The translations under genes and the position numbers were made by a program. The notes below the pieces were generated by a model. That model had not been told where the DNA came from, made no database searches, and worked only from the letters and a program-made list of their open reading frames with translations. This document shows, piece after piece, positions 34,993 through 44,041 of a stretch of DNA of 64,000 nt (its first letter is position 1; every line of letters begins with the position of its first letter). This stretch comes from Mesorhizobium sp. NFR06 (GTDB lineage Bacteria; Pseudomonadota; Alphaproteobacteria; Rhizobiales; Rhizobiaceae): contig NZ_FOVT01000002.1 of NCBI RefSeq assembly GCF_900115245.1, positions 377,005 to 441,004 on the forward strand. Reading direction: 5' to 3'.

Positions 34993-35892
34993 ATGGACAC
35001 ATTGACCCGCATGCGCGCGTTCATCGACGTGGTCGAAGCGGAGGGCTTTTCGGCCGCGGGGCGCAAGATCGGTCGCTCCAAGGCGCTTTTGTCGAAATAT
35101 GTGCGCGAGCTGGAGGACGAACTCGGCGCGCTGCTCCTGAACCGCACCACGCGCCAGTTCTCGCTGACTGAAGCCGGCCACACCTATTATCAGCGCGCCT
35201 CCGAAATCGTGCGCGAGGTCGACAGCCTTGCCGAGGCGGTACGCCAGTCCTCCGGCGACGTTCGCGGCAGGATCAAGCTGTCGGCCGCCCGCACCTTCGC
35301 CGACGCGCCGATCGGCCAGTCGCTGATCGACTTCGCCAAGCAGCACCCCGACATCGTACTCGACATCCACCTCGACGACCGCTTCGTCGATCTGGTCGAG
35401 GAAGGCTTCGATGTCGCCGTGCGCATTTCGCGGCTGGAGAATTCGTCGCTGATCGCCAGACGCCTTGGGCCGTTTTCGATCAAGCTTTGCGCGTCGCCCG
35501 AACTGATCGCAAAGCACGGCACGCCGACGCGCCCGCAGGACCTTTCCAACATGCCCTGCATTGTCGACACCAATGGCCGCTCGCTCGCCAACTGGCGCTT
35601 CAAGGGCGACGGAGAGGATTCAGTCAGCGTCACGGTGTCGGGACCGATCGAGGTGAACAGCCCGATGGCCGCCAGAGCTGCCGCCGTTTCGGGCCTGGGT
35701 TTCACCATCCTGCCGGATTTCATTGCCGCGCCCGACGTCGCGAGCGGCCGGCTGGTAACGGTGCTCGACGACCGCATTCTGTCGGGAAGCGGCATTTTCG
35801 CCGTCTACCCGCACCGCCGTTATTTGCCCGCCAAGGTACGCGTCTTCGTCGACTTCCTCGTGCACTGGTTCAGGACGCGTGACGGCGCGTGA
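34993..35892 (+). CDS. LysR-family transcriptional regulator
   Basis: 299 residues. N-terminal winged helix (LTRMRAFIDVVEAEGFSAAGRKIGRSKALLSKYVRELEDELGALLLNRTTRQ) and C-terminal substrate-binding domain (SAARTFADAPIG, GLGFTILPDFIA). Of the CrgA-like subgroup. Because it is co-directional with the amidase, it may be cotranscribed and autoregulated rather than divergently controlling. Inducer unknown. Confidence 0.9.
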   Translation: MDTLTRMRAFIDVVEAEGFSAAGRKIGRSKALLSKYVRELEDELGALLLNRTTRQFSLTEAGHTYYQRASEIVREVDSLAEAVRQSSGDVRGRIKLSAARTFADAPIGQSLIDFAKQHPDIVLDIHLDDRFVDLVEEGFDVAVRISRLENSSLIARRLGPFSIKLCASPELIAKHGTPTRPQDLSNMPCIVDTNGRSLANWRFKGDGEDSVSVTVSGPIEVNSPMAARAAAVSGLGFTILPDFIAAPDVASGRLVTVLDDRILSGSGIFAVYPHRRYLPAKVRVFVDFLVHWFRTRDGA

Positions 35893-35943
35893 CCGCAATT
35901 TCGCCCCCTTTCTGTTAACTCTCGGGTCAACCTCCGACGCCAA

Positions 35944-36630
35944 ATGGAATCGCGGCCTGGAATGCATCTGAAACGGCAAGCAACCATATTGGCTTCGGCC
36001 CTTGCGGCCATGTTGGCCGCCGTCGAGCCGGCCGAGGTGCACCCGCATGTCTTCGCCGAAGCCCGCCTCGACGTCATCCTCAGCCAGGATCACCAAAGCG
36101 TGACGGCGCTGCGCCACCTTTGGCGCTTCGACGATCTGTTTTCGAGTACAGTGATGATGGAGTTCGACAAGAACTCCGATCTGAAACTTGACGACAAAGA
36201 GCTCAAGGAAGTGGCCGACACCGTCCATTCCTCGCTGGCCGAGTTCAACTACTTCCAACTCGTCACCCAGGATGGCAAGGACGTGCCCATGGTCCCGCCG
36301 CCGCATCTGATGGCGAACTTCGACAACGACCAGCTGATCATCCTGTTCGAGTCGCAGCCGAAGACGCCGATCAGGCTTGCCGGCAAGGTCGACATCGGCG
36401 TCTACGATCCGACCTTCTATACGGCGATCGACTTTACCGACGACGCCAATCTCACCGTCGAAGGCCTGCCCCCGACCTGCACCAAGAAGGTCGTCCGCCC
36501 CGATCCGGACGAGGCGATCAAGGAAAACCAGAAGACCCTGACGGACGCGTTCTTCAACGATCCGACAGGCACCGACATGAGCAAGATCTTCGCCACCAAG
36601 CTCGAATTGAACTGCCCGCCGGAAGGATAA
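35944..36630 (+). CDS. DUF1007 family periplasmic protein
   Basis: 228 residues with an N-terminal signal peptide (ILASALAAMLAAVEPAEVHPH). DUF1007 features: PHVFAEARLDVIL, WRFDDLFSS, FTDDANLTVEGLPPTCTKKV. These proteins are typically paired with NicO-type nickel/cobalt permeases and are thought to assist metal transport in the periplasm. The permease gene follows immediately. The Met at 35962 is an alternative start. Confidence 0.85.
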   Translation: MESRPGMHLKRQATILASALAAMLAAVEPAEVHPHVFAEARLDVILSQDHQSVTALRHLWRFDDLFSSTVMMEFDKNSDLKLDDKELKEVADTVHSSLAEFNYFQLVTQDGKDVPMVPPPHLMANFDNDQLIILFESQPKTPIRLAGKVDIGVYDPTFYTAIDFTDDANLTVEGLPPTCTKKVVRPDPDEAIKENQKTLTDAFFNDPTGTDMSKIFATKLELNCPPEG

Positions 36631-36634
36631 GTTG

Positions 36635-37783
36635 GTGATGAAACCGTCGCTGCGTCTGGCGCTCGGCCTGTTGGCCGCCACCCTGGTGATCACCCATCTG
36701 CCTGTCGTCGCGCATGCGCAAAGCTCGCTCGGCATCGGCACCAATGACGGCATGGCGCCGACCGCCACGGGTCCGTTCGCCCATATCCTGATGTGGATCA
36801 ACCTCAGGCAGCAGGAATTCTACCATTCGCTGGCCGCCGCGATGAAGGCGATGCGCCAGGATGGCAGCAAGCTCTGGCTGCTGATTGGCCTGTCCTTCGC
36901 CTACGGCATCTTCCACGCCGCTGGCCCCGGCCACGGCAAGGCGGTGATTTCCTCCTACATGGTCGCCAACGAAGTGGCGCTCCGGCGCGGCGTCATGCTT
37001 TCCTTCGTCTCGGCGTTGCTGCAGGGGTTGACGGCGGTGGTCGTCATGATGCTTGCCTATTTCGTGTTGCGCGGCACCGCGATCTCGATGACCGACGCGG
37101 CCTGGTTCCTGGAAATCTCGAGCTATGTTCTGGTGACGCTGTTCGGCGCCTGGCTGCTATGGCGCAAGCTCGGTCCATCGATCCTGCGCCTGTTCGGCAG
37201 GACGCCCGCTTACAGCCTGTCGGCCGCTCACGCGGGCCATTCGCATGGCGGACACTCCCATCATCCGGGGCACTCGCATGCGCATGCTCATGCAGGCCAT
37301 TCCCACGCTCATGCGCATGCCCTGCACGCGCATGACGATCATGATCACGATCATCATGACCAGCACGCACACACCCACCATGACCACGGCCCAAGCGAAG
37401 TCTGCGAGACCTGCGGCCATTCGCATGCGCCGGACCCGGCAATGCTTTCGGGCGACCGCTTCGACTGGAAGACCGCCTGGTCGGCGGTGGCCGCCGTCGG
37501 CATCCGCCCCTGCTCCGGCGCGCTGATCGTGCTCAGCTTCGCGCTGCTCAACGGATTGTGGCTAGGCGGGCTGCTGTCGGTGCTGGCGATGTCGATCGGC
37601 ACCGCGATCACCGTCTCGGCGCTGGCGACGATCGCTGTGCTGGCGAAAAACTGGGCGGTCTACTTCGCCGGCGACGGGCGCATCGGCAACCGCATCCATT
37701 CCATCGTCGAGATCGGCGGTGCGGCCTTCATCTTCGTGGTCGGCCTGCTCTTGCTGTCAGCCAGCCTGTCGGGCGTCGCCTGA
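36635..37783 (+). CDS. NicO/RcnA-type nickel-cobalt transporter with His-rich loop
   Basis: Inner-membrane metal transporter of about 382 residues. Signal-like N-terminal helix, then AAGPGHGKAVISSYMVAN (family metal motif), several helices, and a cytoplasmic loop at about 200-265 with dozens of His (GHSHGGHSHHPGHSH, DHDHDHHDQHAHTHHDH) plus CETCGHSH. The second half has GIRPCSGALIVLSFAL, another hallmark. Three start codons lie in series (TTG 36632, GTG 36635, ATG 36638) after GGAAGG; GTG has the best spacing. Forms a unit with DUF1007. Confidence 0.9.
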   Translation: MMKPSLRLALGLLAATLVITHLPVVAHAQSSLGIGTNDGMAPTATGPFAHILMWINLRQQEFYHSLAAAMKAMRQDGSKLWLLIGLSFAYGIFHAAGPGHGKAVISSYMVANEVALRRGVMLSFVSALLQGLTAVVVMMLAYFVLRGTAISMTDAAWFLEISSYVLVTLFGAWLLWRKLGPSILRLFGRTPAYSLSAAHAGHSHGGHSHHPGHSHAHAHAGHSHAHAHALHAHDDHDHDHHDQHAHTHHDHGPSEVCETCGHSHAPDPAMLSGDRFDWKTAWSAVAAVGIRPCSGALIVLSFALLNGLWLGGLLSVLAMSIGTAITVSALATIAVLAKNWAVYFAGDGRIGNRIHSIVEIGGAAFIFVVGLLLLSASLSGVA

Positions 37784-37844
37784 CGACAGGCGAAGGTGTG
37801 TTGTGGGGCCGACCTGCGAAAGGCGGGCCTCCCCTCAATACGTC

Positions 37845-38819
37845 TCAGGAAATTGTTCCGCCCAGCTCATCCTCGATATGGGCCAAGACGATCTCGTCAA
37901 AACTCTTCTCGGCGGCAAAGCCGAGCTCCCTCGCCCGCCTTGCCTCGAACCGCGTCGGCCAACCCTTCACGATCGCCCAGATCGTTTCGTCGGGCTGCTC
38001 GCGAATCCGTCTCGCAACCTCGGCGCCGGCAATGCGCTCCAGCGCCTCGATCTGTTCGCCGACAGTGACGGCGACGCCAGGCATTGTAAGGTTGCGGCGC
38101 GGGCCGACCCTGTCGCCGTCGATTTCGGCCGCATGGACCAGGAAATTGACCGCCGAGCGCGGGCTGGCATGGGTGTGCAGCACCGAGCGCGGCACCGGCA
38201 GGATCGCCTCCTGCCCGTTGAGCGGTTCGCGGATGATGCCGGAGAAGAAGCTCGACGCCGCCTTGTTCGGCTTACCGGGGCGAACGCAGATCGTCGGTAG
38301 CCGGATGCCGATGCCGTCGAAGAAGCCGCGCCGCGTATAGTCGGCAAGCAGCGCTTCGCTCATCTGCTTCTGCGTGCCGTATGAGGTGAGCGGCGTCGGA
38401 TGGAATTCGTCTGGGATGACGTCCGGGAACGGCGCGCCGAACACGGCGATCGACGAGGTGAAGACAAGGCGCGGCGCAAAAGCCGCCAGCCGCACCGCAT
38501 CGAACAGCGCGCGCGTGCCGTCGAGATTGACGCGGTAGCCGAGATCGAAATTGGCCTCCGCTTCGCCGGAGACGATGCCGGCCAGATGGAAGATCACATC
38601 CGGGCGGGAGGCCACGAGGGTCGCCATGCCGCCGGGTGCCGAAAGATCGCCGGTGTGGATCGATATATCGACGCCGGCGAGCGCCGGCGCCTGCGGCGCC
38701 ACGATGTCATGCAGGTCGAGCGCCGTTATCTTGCGCCCGCGCAAGGCGCCATCCTTGGCCAGCCGCGTGATGAGCTTGCGGCCGACCATTCCGGCCGCAC
38801 CCGTGATCAGTATTCTCAT
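37845..38819 (-). CDS. NAD-dependent epimerase/dehydrogenase, DenD-like
   Basis: 324-residue short-chain extended dehydrogenase. ILITGAAGMVGRKLITRL is the nucleotide-binding motif; TSSIAVFG and SYGTQKQMSEALL give the catalytic Ser and YxxxK. It resembles D-erythronate dehydrogenase (DenD), which acts in four-carbon acid sugar breakdown; no partner kinase is nearby, so specificity is uncertain. Start 38819 has AAAGG upstream. The small membrane gene ends 2 bases before it. Confidence 0.82.
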   Translation of the reverse strand: MRILITGAAGMVGRKLITRLAKDGALRGRKITALDLHDIVAPQAPALAGVDISIHTGDLSAPGGMATLVASRPDVIFHLAGIVSGEAEANFDLGYRVNLDGTRALFDAVRLAAFAPRLVFTSSIAVFGAPFPDVIPDEFHPTPLTSYGTQKQMSEALLADYTRRGFFDGIGIRLPTICVRPGKPNKAASSFFSGIIREPLNGQEAILPVPRSVLHTHASPRSAVNFLVHAAEIDGDRVGPRRNLTMPGVAVTVGEQIEALERIAGAEVARRIREQPDETIWAIVKGWPTRFEARRARELGFAAEKSFDEIVLAHIEDELGGTIS

Positions 38820-38821
38820 CC

Positions 38822-39028
38822 TCAGAGACCTTTCTTGCGCTGGCTGCGACCGCGCAGCCACAGGACGATGAACAGCCCGACCATGAAGATCGCGGCGATG
38901 ACGGCCGCAAGCACCGTCGAGACCTTGCCCGCGGCCAGCATGATCGTCGGCAGGAAATAGGTGGCCAAACCGAACAGCAAGAGTATCACGGCCGCGGCGA
39001 TCGCCGCGTTGCGTGTGTCACGATCCAT
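38822..39028 (-). CDS. Small two-helix membrane protein, unknown function
   Basis: 68 residues: two hydrophobic segments (about 10-29 and 38-58) and a basic tail RGRSQRKKG, so both ends probably face the cytoplasm. ATG 39028 follows GAGGAA at 8 bases. It lies between the cation transporter and the DenD-like gene on the same strand. I recognise no family. Confidence 0.7.
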   Translation of the reverse strand: MDRDTRNAAIAAAVILLLFGLATYFLPTIMLAAGKVSTVLAAVIAAIFMVGLFIVLWLRGRSQRKKGL

Positions 39029-39078
39029 CACGGGCGTTCCTCGCTTCGAGGCTGTTCGGCTTCGTCATGGCGCGCCGA

Positions 39079-40065
39079 TCAGTGATAGTGCCGACGGTCG
39101 GCAGGCGCGCCATGCGCGTGCTCGTGATCGTGGTGGTGGTCGTGCTCGTCATGGCTGTCGGCGCATTGCCCGAATTCGGGTTCGACGGTGGCATGATCGA
39201 TGCCGTGCTTGGCGGCAAGCCGCTTCTTGATGGCGCTGACCGCAGCATGGGCGTCGACGCCGTCATTCAGGCAAGCATGCAGCGTCGCCATGTTGGAGGT
39301 GCCGTCGAGCGACCAGACATGCATATGATGCACCTCGCGCACGCCCTTGACCGCGCCTTCGATATCCTTGGCGATCAGGTCGCGGTCGAGGCTTGCCGGC
39401 ACGCCCTCGAGCAGGACGTGGGCCGACTCGCGCATCAGCGACCATGCCGTCGACAGGATGAGCAGCGACACCAGCACCGACAGGATCGGATCGATCGGCG
39501 TCCACCCCGTGGCGATGATGATGACCGCGGCGACGATTGCCGCGGCGGAGCCCAGCAGGTCGCCCAGCACATGCAGGATGGCGCCGCGCATGTTGAGGCT
39601 CTCGCGGTCGCCGCCATGCAGCACGAAGAACGACGCGATGTTGACCAGCAGGCCCGCCACCGCAACCACCAGCATCGGCCCGCCGAGCACGGGCGCGGGT
39701 GTCATCAGGCGTCCCCAGGCCTCGTAGACGATCCAGAGCGCGATGACGAAGATGGCGATGCCATTGGTGTAAGCGACCAGCGTCTTCACCCGCGCGAAGC
39801 CATAGGTGAGACGCCCGGTAGCCGGTCGCCCCGTCAGATGGAAGGCATACCAGGCGAGACCGAGCGCGATCGCGTCGGCCAGCATGTGCCCGGCATCGGC
39901 AACCAGCGCCAGCGATCCGGTCAGCCAGCCGCCCAGCGCCTCGGCGACCATGAACCCGGCGGTCAGACAAGTCGCGACCAGCACCCGCTTCTTGTCGGTC
40001 GAGCGATGCACATGGCCCGCGCCATGGCCGTGGCTATCGCCATGCGCCGCGTGATCATGCGCCAT
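39079..40065 (-). CDS. Cation diffusion facilitator (Zn/Co/Ni efflux)
   Basis: 328 residues. His-rich N terminus (AHDHAAHGDSHGHGAGHVH), six helices with the CDF metal site pattern (ADAGHMLADAI) and a second Asp/His set (HVLGDLLGSAAAI), then a cytoplasmic domain and a His-rich tail (DEHDHHHDHEHAHG). Like ZitB/CzcD/DmeF. It exports divalent metal from the cytoplasm. ATG 40065 follows GGGAG. No DmeR-type regulator is adjacent. Confidence 0.9.
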   Translation of the reverse strand: MAHDHAAHGDSHGHGAGHVHRSTDKKRVLVATCLTAGFMVAEALGGWLTGSLALVADAGHMLADAIALGLAWYAFHLTGRPATGRLTYGFARVKTLVAYTNGIAIFVIALWIVYEAWGRLMTPAPVLGGPMLVVAVAGLLVNIASFFVLHGGDRESLNMRGAILHVLGDLLGSAAAIVAAVIIIATGWTPIDPILSVLVSLLILSTAWSLMRESAHVLLEGVPASLDRDLIAKDIEGAVKGVREVHHMHVWSLDGTSNMATLHACLNDGVDAHAAVSAIKKRLAAKHGIDHATVEPEFGQCADSHDEHDHHHDHEHAHGAPADRRHYH

Positions 40066-40078
40066 TGCGAAACTCCCG

Positions 40079-40807
40079 TTACGCGCCGAAGTCAGCGCGA
40101 AAATCCTCAAGCCGCCGCTTCTGGCCGCCTTCGGCATCGAAATTCGCCGGATCGAGCCAGCCCTCATAGGCTTGGCGCAATGCCGGCCATTCCTTGTCGA
40201 TGATCGAATACCACGCCGTATCGCGGTTTTCACCCTTGACGACAAGATGCTGGCGGAAGATGCCTTCGAACTTAAAGCCAAAGCGCGTCGCCGCGCGCTT
40301 CGACGGCTCGTTGCGATTGTTGCACTTCCACTCGTAGCGTCGATAGCCGAGATCGTCGAACAGATATTTCGCGAACAGGAACTGTGCTTCGGTCGCCGCC
40401 GGCTTGCGCGAGATCAGCGGACCCCAATAGATGTTGCCGATCTCGCCGACGCCGTTGTTGGCGTCGATGCGCATCAGCGTCTGACGCCCGGCGATCCTGC
40501 CGCTCGCCTTGTCGATGACGGTGAAGAACAGCGGATCCTCGCTCGCCTCGGCCTTGTCCAGCCAGGGCTGGAAGGCAGCGCGGGTTTCCGGCGGATAGTC
40601 GGGCAGCCAGGCGAAACGTCCGCCGGCGTCGGAAACCGACGAGGCTTCGTAGAGGCCGTCGCCATGGTTTGCCGCGCTCAGCGGCTCGAGCCTGACGGTG
40701 CGTCCCTCGATCGCCTTGCGTTCCGGCCGTGGCCGAGGCTGCCAATTTTTGAGATTTTCCGACGCCCCAATATTTTCTGCCACCGGGAGCTCCAATCCGT
40801 TTGACAT
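40079..40807 (-). CDS. GNAT-family N-acetyltransferase, RimJ/RimL type
   Basis: About 242 residues. Acetyltransferase core typical of the RimJ/RimL group: GRTVRLEPLSAANHGDGLYEA, GEIGNIYWGPLISRKPAATEAQFL, YRRYEWKCNNRNEPSKRAATRFGFKFEGIFRQH. Target unknown. The start is uncertain: ATG 40807 has AGGA very close to it, and GTG 40825 has none. It ends 13 bases before the cation transporter and is divergent from the aminotransferase. Confidence 0.85.
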   Translation of the reverse strand: MSNGLELPVAENIGASENLKNWQPRPRPERKAIEGRTVRLEPLSAANHGDGLYEASSVSDAGGRFAWLPDYPPETRAAFQPWLDKAEASEDPLFFTVIDKASGRIAGRQTLMRIDANNGVGEIGNIYWGPLISRKPAATEAQFLFAKYLFDDLGYRRYEWKCNNRNEPSKRAATRFGFKFEGIFRQHLVVKGENRDTAWYSIIDKEWPALRQAYEGWLDPANFDAEGGQKRRLEDFRADFGA

Positions 40808-40866
40808 TTCCTGACGGACGCTCACAAAAACGCTCGCTCACAGAAAGAACCACAGGGACGGGAAAA

Positions 40867-42051
40867 ATGCTCCACACGATCGCGGCCTTCGACCGTCTCG
40901 GCGAGGAAAATGCCTTCGCGGTGCTGGCGAGGGCGACCGCGCTTGCCCATCAGGGCCGCGATATCGTCAATCTCGGCATCGGCCAGCCTGACTTCAAGAC
41001 GCCGCAGCACATCGTCGAGACAGCGATCAAGGCGCTCCGCGACGGCCATCATGGCTACACGCCGGCCAACGGTCTGCTTGCCACCCGCGAGGCGGTCGTG
41101 CGCCGCACGCTGACCACCACCGGCGTCGAGGTGTCGCCCGAGAATGTCATGATCCTGCCGGGCGGCAAGCCGACGATGTTCGCCGCGATCCTGATGTTCG
41201 GCGAAGCGGGGACGGAGATCCTTTATCCGGATCCAGGCTTTCCGATCTATCGCTCGATGATCGAGTTCACCGGTGCCGCGCCCATGCCGGTGCCGATCCG
41301 CGAGGAGAACGGCTTTGCCTTCTCGGCCGATGAGACGCTGGCGCTTATCACGCCGAAGACGAGGCTGCTGATCCTGAACTCGCCCGCCAACCCGACCGGC
41401 GGCGTGACCCCGCGCGCCGAGATCGAGAAGCTGGTCAAAGGCCTGGAGAAACACCCCCAGGTCGCCATCATGTCCGACGAGATCTACGACGTCATGACCT
41501 ATGATGGCGAGACCCACTGCTCGCTGCTCAATTTCCCCGAAATCCGCGACCGGCTGATCGTGCTCAACGGCTGGTCTAAGACCTGGGCGATGACCGGCTG
41601 GCGCATGGGCTGGTCGATCTGGCCGAATGGCGAGAAGAGCGCCCATCTTTACGACAAGGTGCGCAAGCTGGCGGTGAACTGCTGGTCCTGCGTCAACGCG
41701 CCGAGCCAGTTTGCCGGCATCGCGGCGATCGACGGCCCGCAGGACGACGTCGAGAAGATGATGCGCGCCTTCGACAACCGCCGCAAGATCGTGGTCGAGG
41801 GCCTGAACGCGCTCCCCGGTATTTCCTGCATCACGCCGAAAGGCGCCTTCTATGCCTTTCCCAACGTGTCGAAGACCGGCTGGAAGGCAAAGAAGCTTGC
41901 GTCGGCGCTGTTAGAGGATGCCGGCGTGGCGCTGATCGGCGGTCCCGACTTCGGCGTGCTCGGCGAAGGCTATATCAGGCTCTCCTATGCCAATTCCGAG
42001 GAGAACATTTTGCGCGCGCTGGAACGCATCGAGGCGTTCTTGAAGAAGTAA
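40867..42051 (+). CDS. PLP-dependent aminotransferase, class I
   Basis: 394 residues, fold type I. LGIGQPDFKTPQHIVETA, the PLP Lys in NGWSKTWAMTGWRMGW, NSPANPTGG and SDEIYDVMTYDG. Aspartate/aromatic-type aminotransferase; the amino donor cannot be told from sequence alone. ATG 40867; earlier in-frame codons are in the divergent promoter region. Confidence 0.9.
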   Translation: MLHTIAAFDRLGEENAFAVLARATALAHQGRDIVNLGIGQPDFKTPQHIVETAIKALRDGHHGYTPANGLLATREAVVRRTLTTTGVEVSPENVMILPGGKPTMFAAILMFGEAGTEILYPDPGFPIYRSMIEFTGAAPMPVPIREENGFAFSADETLALITPKTRLLILNSPANPTGGVTPRAEIEKLVKGLEKHPQVAIMSDEIYDVMTYDGETHCSLLNFPEIRDRLIVLNGWSKTWAMTGWRMGWSIWPNGEKSAHLYDKVRKLAVNCWSCVNAPSQFAGIAAIDGPQDDVEKMMRAFDNRRKIVVEGLNALPGISCITPKGAFYAFPNVSKTGWKAKKLASALLEDAGVALIGGPDFGVLGEGYIRLSYANSEENILRALERIEAFLKK

Positions 42052-42054
42052 GGC

Positions 42055-42816
42055 TCACCCGCGCCCGACAAACGGCATCTTTGTCGCCATCACGGTCATG
42101 AACAGCACGTTGGCGTCGAGCGGCAGGCTCGCCATATGCAGCACCGCGTCGGCGACGCGTTGCACATCCATCACCGCCTCGGCGGCGATCGAGCCGTTGG
42201 CCTGCGGCACGCCCACCGTCATCGGCTGCGCCATCTCGGTCAGCGCGTTGCCGATGTCGATCTGGCCGCAGGCGATGTCGAAGGGCCGGCCGTCGAGCGC
42301 CAGCGTCTTGGTGAGCCCGGTGATCGCATGCTTGGTCGCCGTATAGGGCACGGAGCCCGGCCGTGGCGCATAGGCCGACACCGAGCCGTTGTTGATGATG
42401 CGACCGCCCATCGGCTTCTGCCGGCGCATGGCGCCGAAGGCTGCGCGGGCGCACAGGAACGAGCCGGTGAGGTTGACGCCGACGACGTCGTTCCAAACCT
42501 CGACCGGAATCTCGTCGATCAGGGTCGACTTGTAACCCATGCCGGCATTGTTGAAGAGGAGGTCGACGCGACCGAAGGCCTCGAGCACGGTCTCGAACAT
42601 GTCATCGACTTCCGCGGCCTTGCTGATGTCGCAGGCGACGGCCAATGCCTTGGCTTGCGTCTTGCCCGCCTCGGCAATCGCCTCTTCCAGCAGCTTCTTG
42701 CGGCGGCCGCAAAACACCGTGTTCCAACCTGCCTTGAGCAGTGCCGTGGCCACGCTCTTGCCAATGCCGGTGCCGGCGCCGGTAACGATGGCGGTCTTTT
42801 CTGCTATGGCTGTCAT
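42055..42816 (-). CDS. Short-chain dehydrogenase/reductase
   Basis: 253 residues, classical SDR. TGAGTGIGKSVA cofactor motif, NNAGMG, catalytic Ser in NNGSVSAY and YTATKHA (Tyr and Lys). Start 42816 has AGAGGA six bases upstream; the upstream Met at 42834 has none. Ends 3 bases after the convergent aminotransferase. Substrate unknown. Confidence 0.88.
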   Translation of the reverse strand: MTAIAEKTAIVTGAGTGIGKSVATALLKAGWNTVFCGRRKKLLEEAIAEAGKTQAKALAVACDISKAAEVDDMFETVLEAFGRVDLLFNNAGMGYKSTLIDEIPVEVWNDVVGVNLTGSFLCARAAFGAMRRQKPMGGRIINNGSVSAYAPRPGSVPYTATKHAITGLTKTLALDGRPFDIACGQIDIGNALTEMAQPMTVGVPQANGSIAAEAVMDVQRVADAVLHMASLPLDANVLFMTVMATKMPFVGRG

Positions 42817-43067
42817 CGCCGTCCTCTCGGTCATGGATGGAAAGACGTGGCATCGCAAATGACAGGGATTATGGCAAGCCGCTGCTGGCGATGAAGAAGG
42901 GGCCAACAAAAAGGGCGGCCATTAGCGACCGCCCCGATCTGAACCGCGCTTGGGAGGAGGAAAAGCCGGTCCGACTGATTGGAATGATGCGCTTGGAGGG
43001 CTAACGAGATATTAAAGCCCAACCGCGCCCGCTAACCCTGTTGCTTTGCCGGCAGCTACCCTCTTGC

Positions 43068-43799
43068 TTACCAGGGCGAACTCGGCGCGCTGCCAGCCGG
43101 CACCTTTGCCGCCGACACCGTCGCCTCGACATGGTCGACCAGGGCGTCCGGCAGCCCGAGCCGCCCCGCAAGCAGATCGAGATAACCGCGCTCGGTGCGC
43201 GTGTCGGGATCGATGGTCAGCCGCGAGGCGGTGTAGAGCTCGAGCTTCTGCGCATCGGTCTTGGCGCCGGCGATCAGCGTGTCGAGATCGAGCGGGCTTT
43301 CGAGCTCGGCAAGCAGGAATTTTTCCGCCTCCGCCCCGATGCCGGCGAGCTTGAGCTTGTCGGCGATCTTCTTGCGCTCCTCGTCGTCGACATGGCCGTC
43401 GGCCTTCGCCGCTGAGATCATTGCCCTGACCAGCGTCAGCGTGAACTCGGCCTCGCCTTGCGGCGCCTGCGAAGGGTGGAAGGCCGTGTCGGCCGGTGGT
43501 GGCAACAGTTCCGGCTCGCTTGCGGCCGGCGCCGGCGCCGGCTCCTTGCCGGCCTTGTAGTTCTGATAGGCCTTGTAGGCGAGGCCGCCGATCGCCGCCA
43601 GGCCGCCGAGCTTGATCGCCGCGCCCGTCACCTGCCGGCCGGTACCGGTGCCGAGCAGCACGGCCGCCAGCGCGCCGGCGGCAAGCGGATTGTCCTTCGC
43701 CATCTGCACCGCCTGCCCCGCCTTGTCACGGACAGTCGAGCCGGTCCCGGGGATTTGCGAGCCGAGAAGGTCGTCAAGCAGCCTCTTGGGGTCGAGCAT
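43068..43799 (-). CDS. DUF533/TerB-like membrane-associated protein
   Basis: 243 residues. Gly/Ala-rich hydrophobic segment at about 38-75, a Pro/Ala linker, then a helical TerB-like domain (about 115-225) with LVRAMISAAKADGHVDDEERKKIADKL. YebE/DUF533 proteins are inner-membrane proteins of unknown function, some linked to envelope stress. GGAGG precedes ATG 43799. Confidence 0.82.
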   Translation of the reverse strand: MLDPKRLLDDLLGSQIPGTGSTVRDKAGQAVQMAKDNPLAAGALAAVLLGTGTGRQVTGAAIKLGGLAAIGGLAYKAYQNYKAGKEPAPAPAASEPELLPPPADTAFHPSQAPQGEAEFTLTLVRAMISAAKADGHVDDEERKKIADKLKLAGIGAEAEKFLLAELESPLDLDTLIAGAKTDAQKLELYTASRLTIDPDTRTERGYLDLLAGRLGLPDALVDHVEATVSAAKVPAGSAPSSPW

Positions 43800-44041
43800 C
43801 AATGCCTCCAGATTGGCCCGTCGGAATGCGACCGGGCAAGTTTCGGACCGGCAAGAGGTAGGCCCCGCGCTTTGACATTACAATGACGACGGACATTGAG
43901 ACGCGCGGTGGCGCCCGCCCTGGTCAGTGGCGACTTGCCGCTGAGGTCGAAAAGACTACCTGACTGCTGCATGACCAGCGAGGTCGCCCCCGTCAGGCGT
44001 CGCAACATGGCTCTGGCCGACCGACCGCTATTCCGTGGCGT

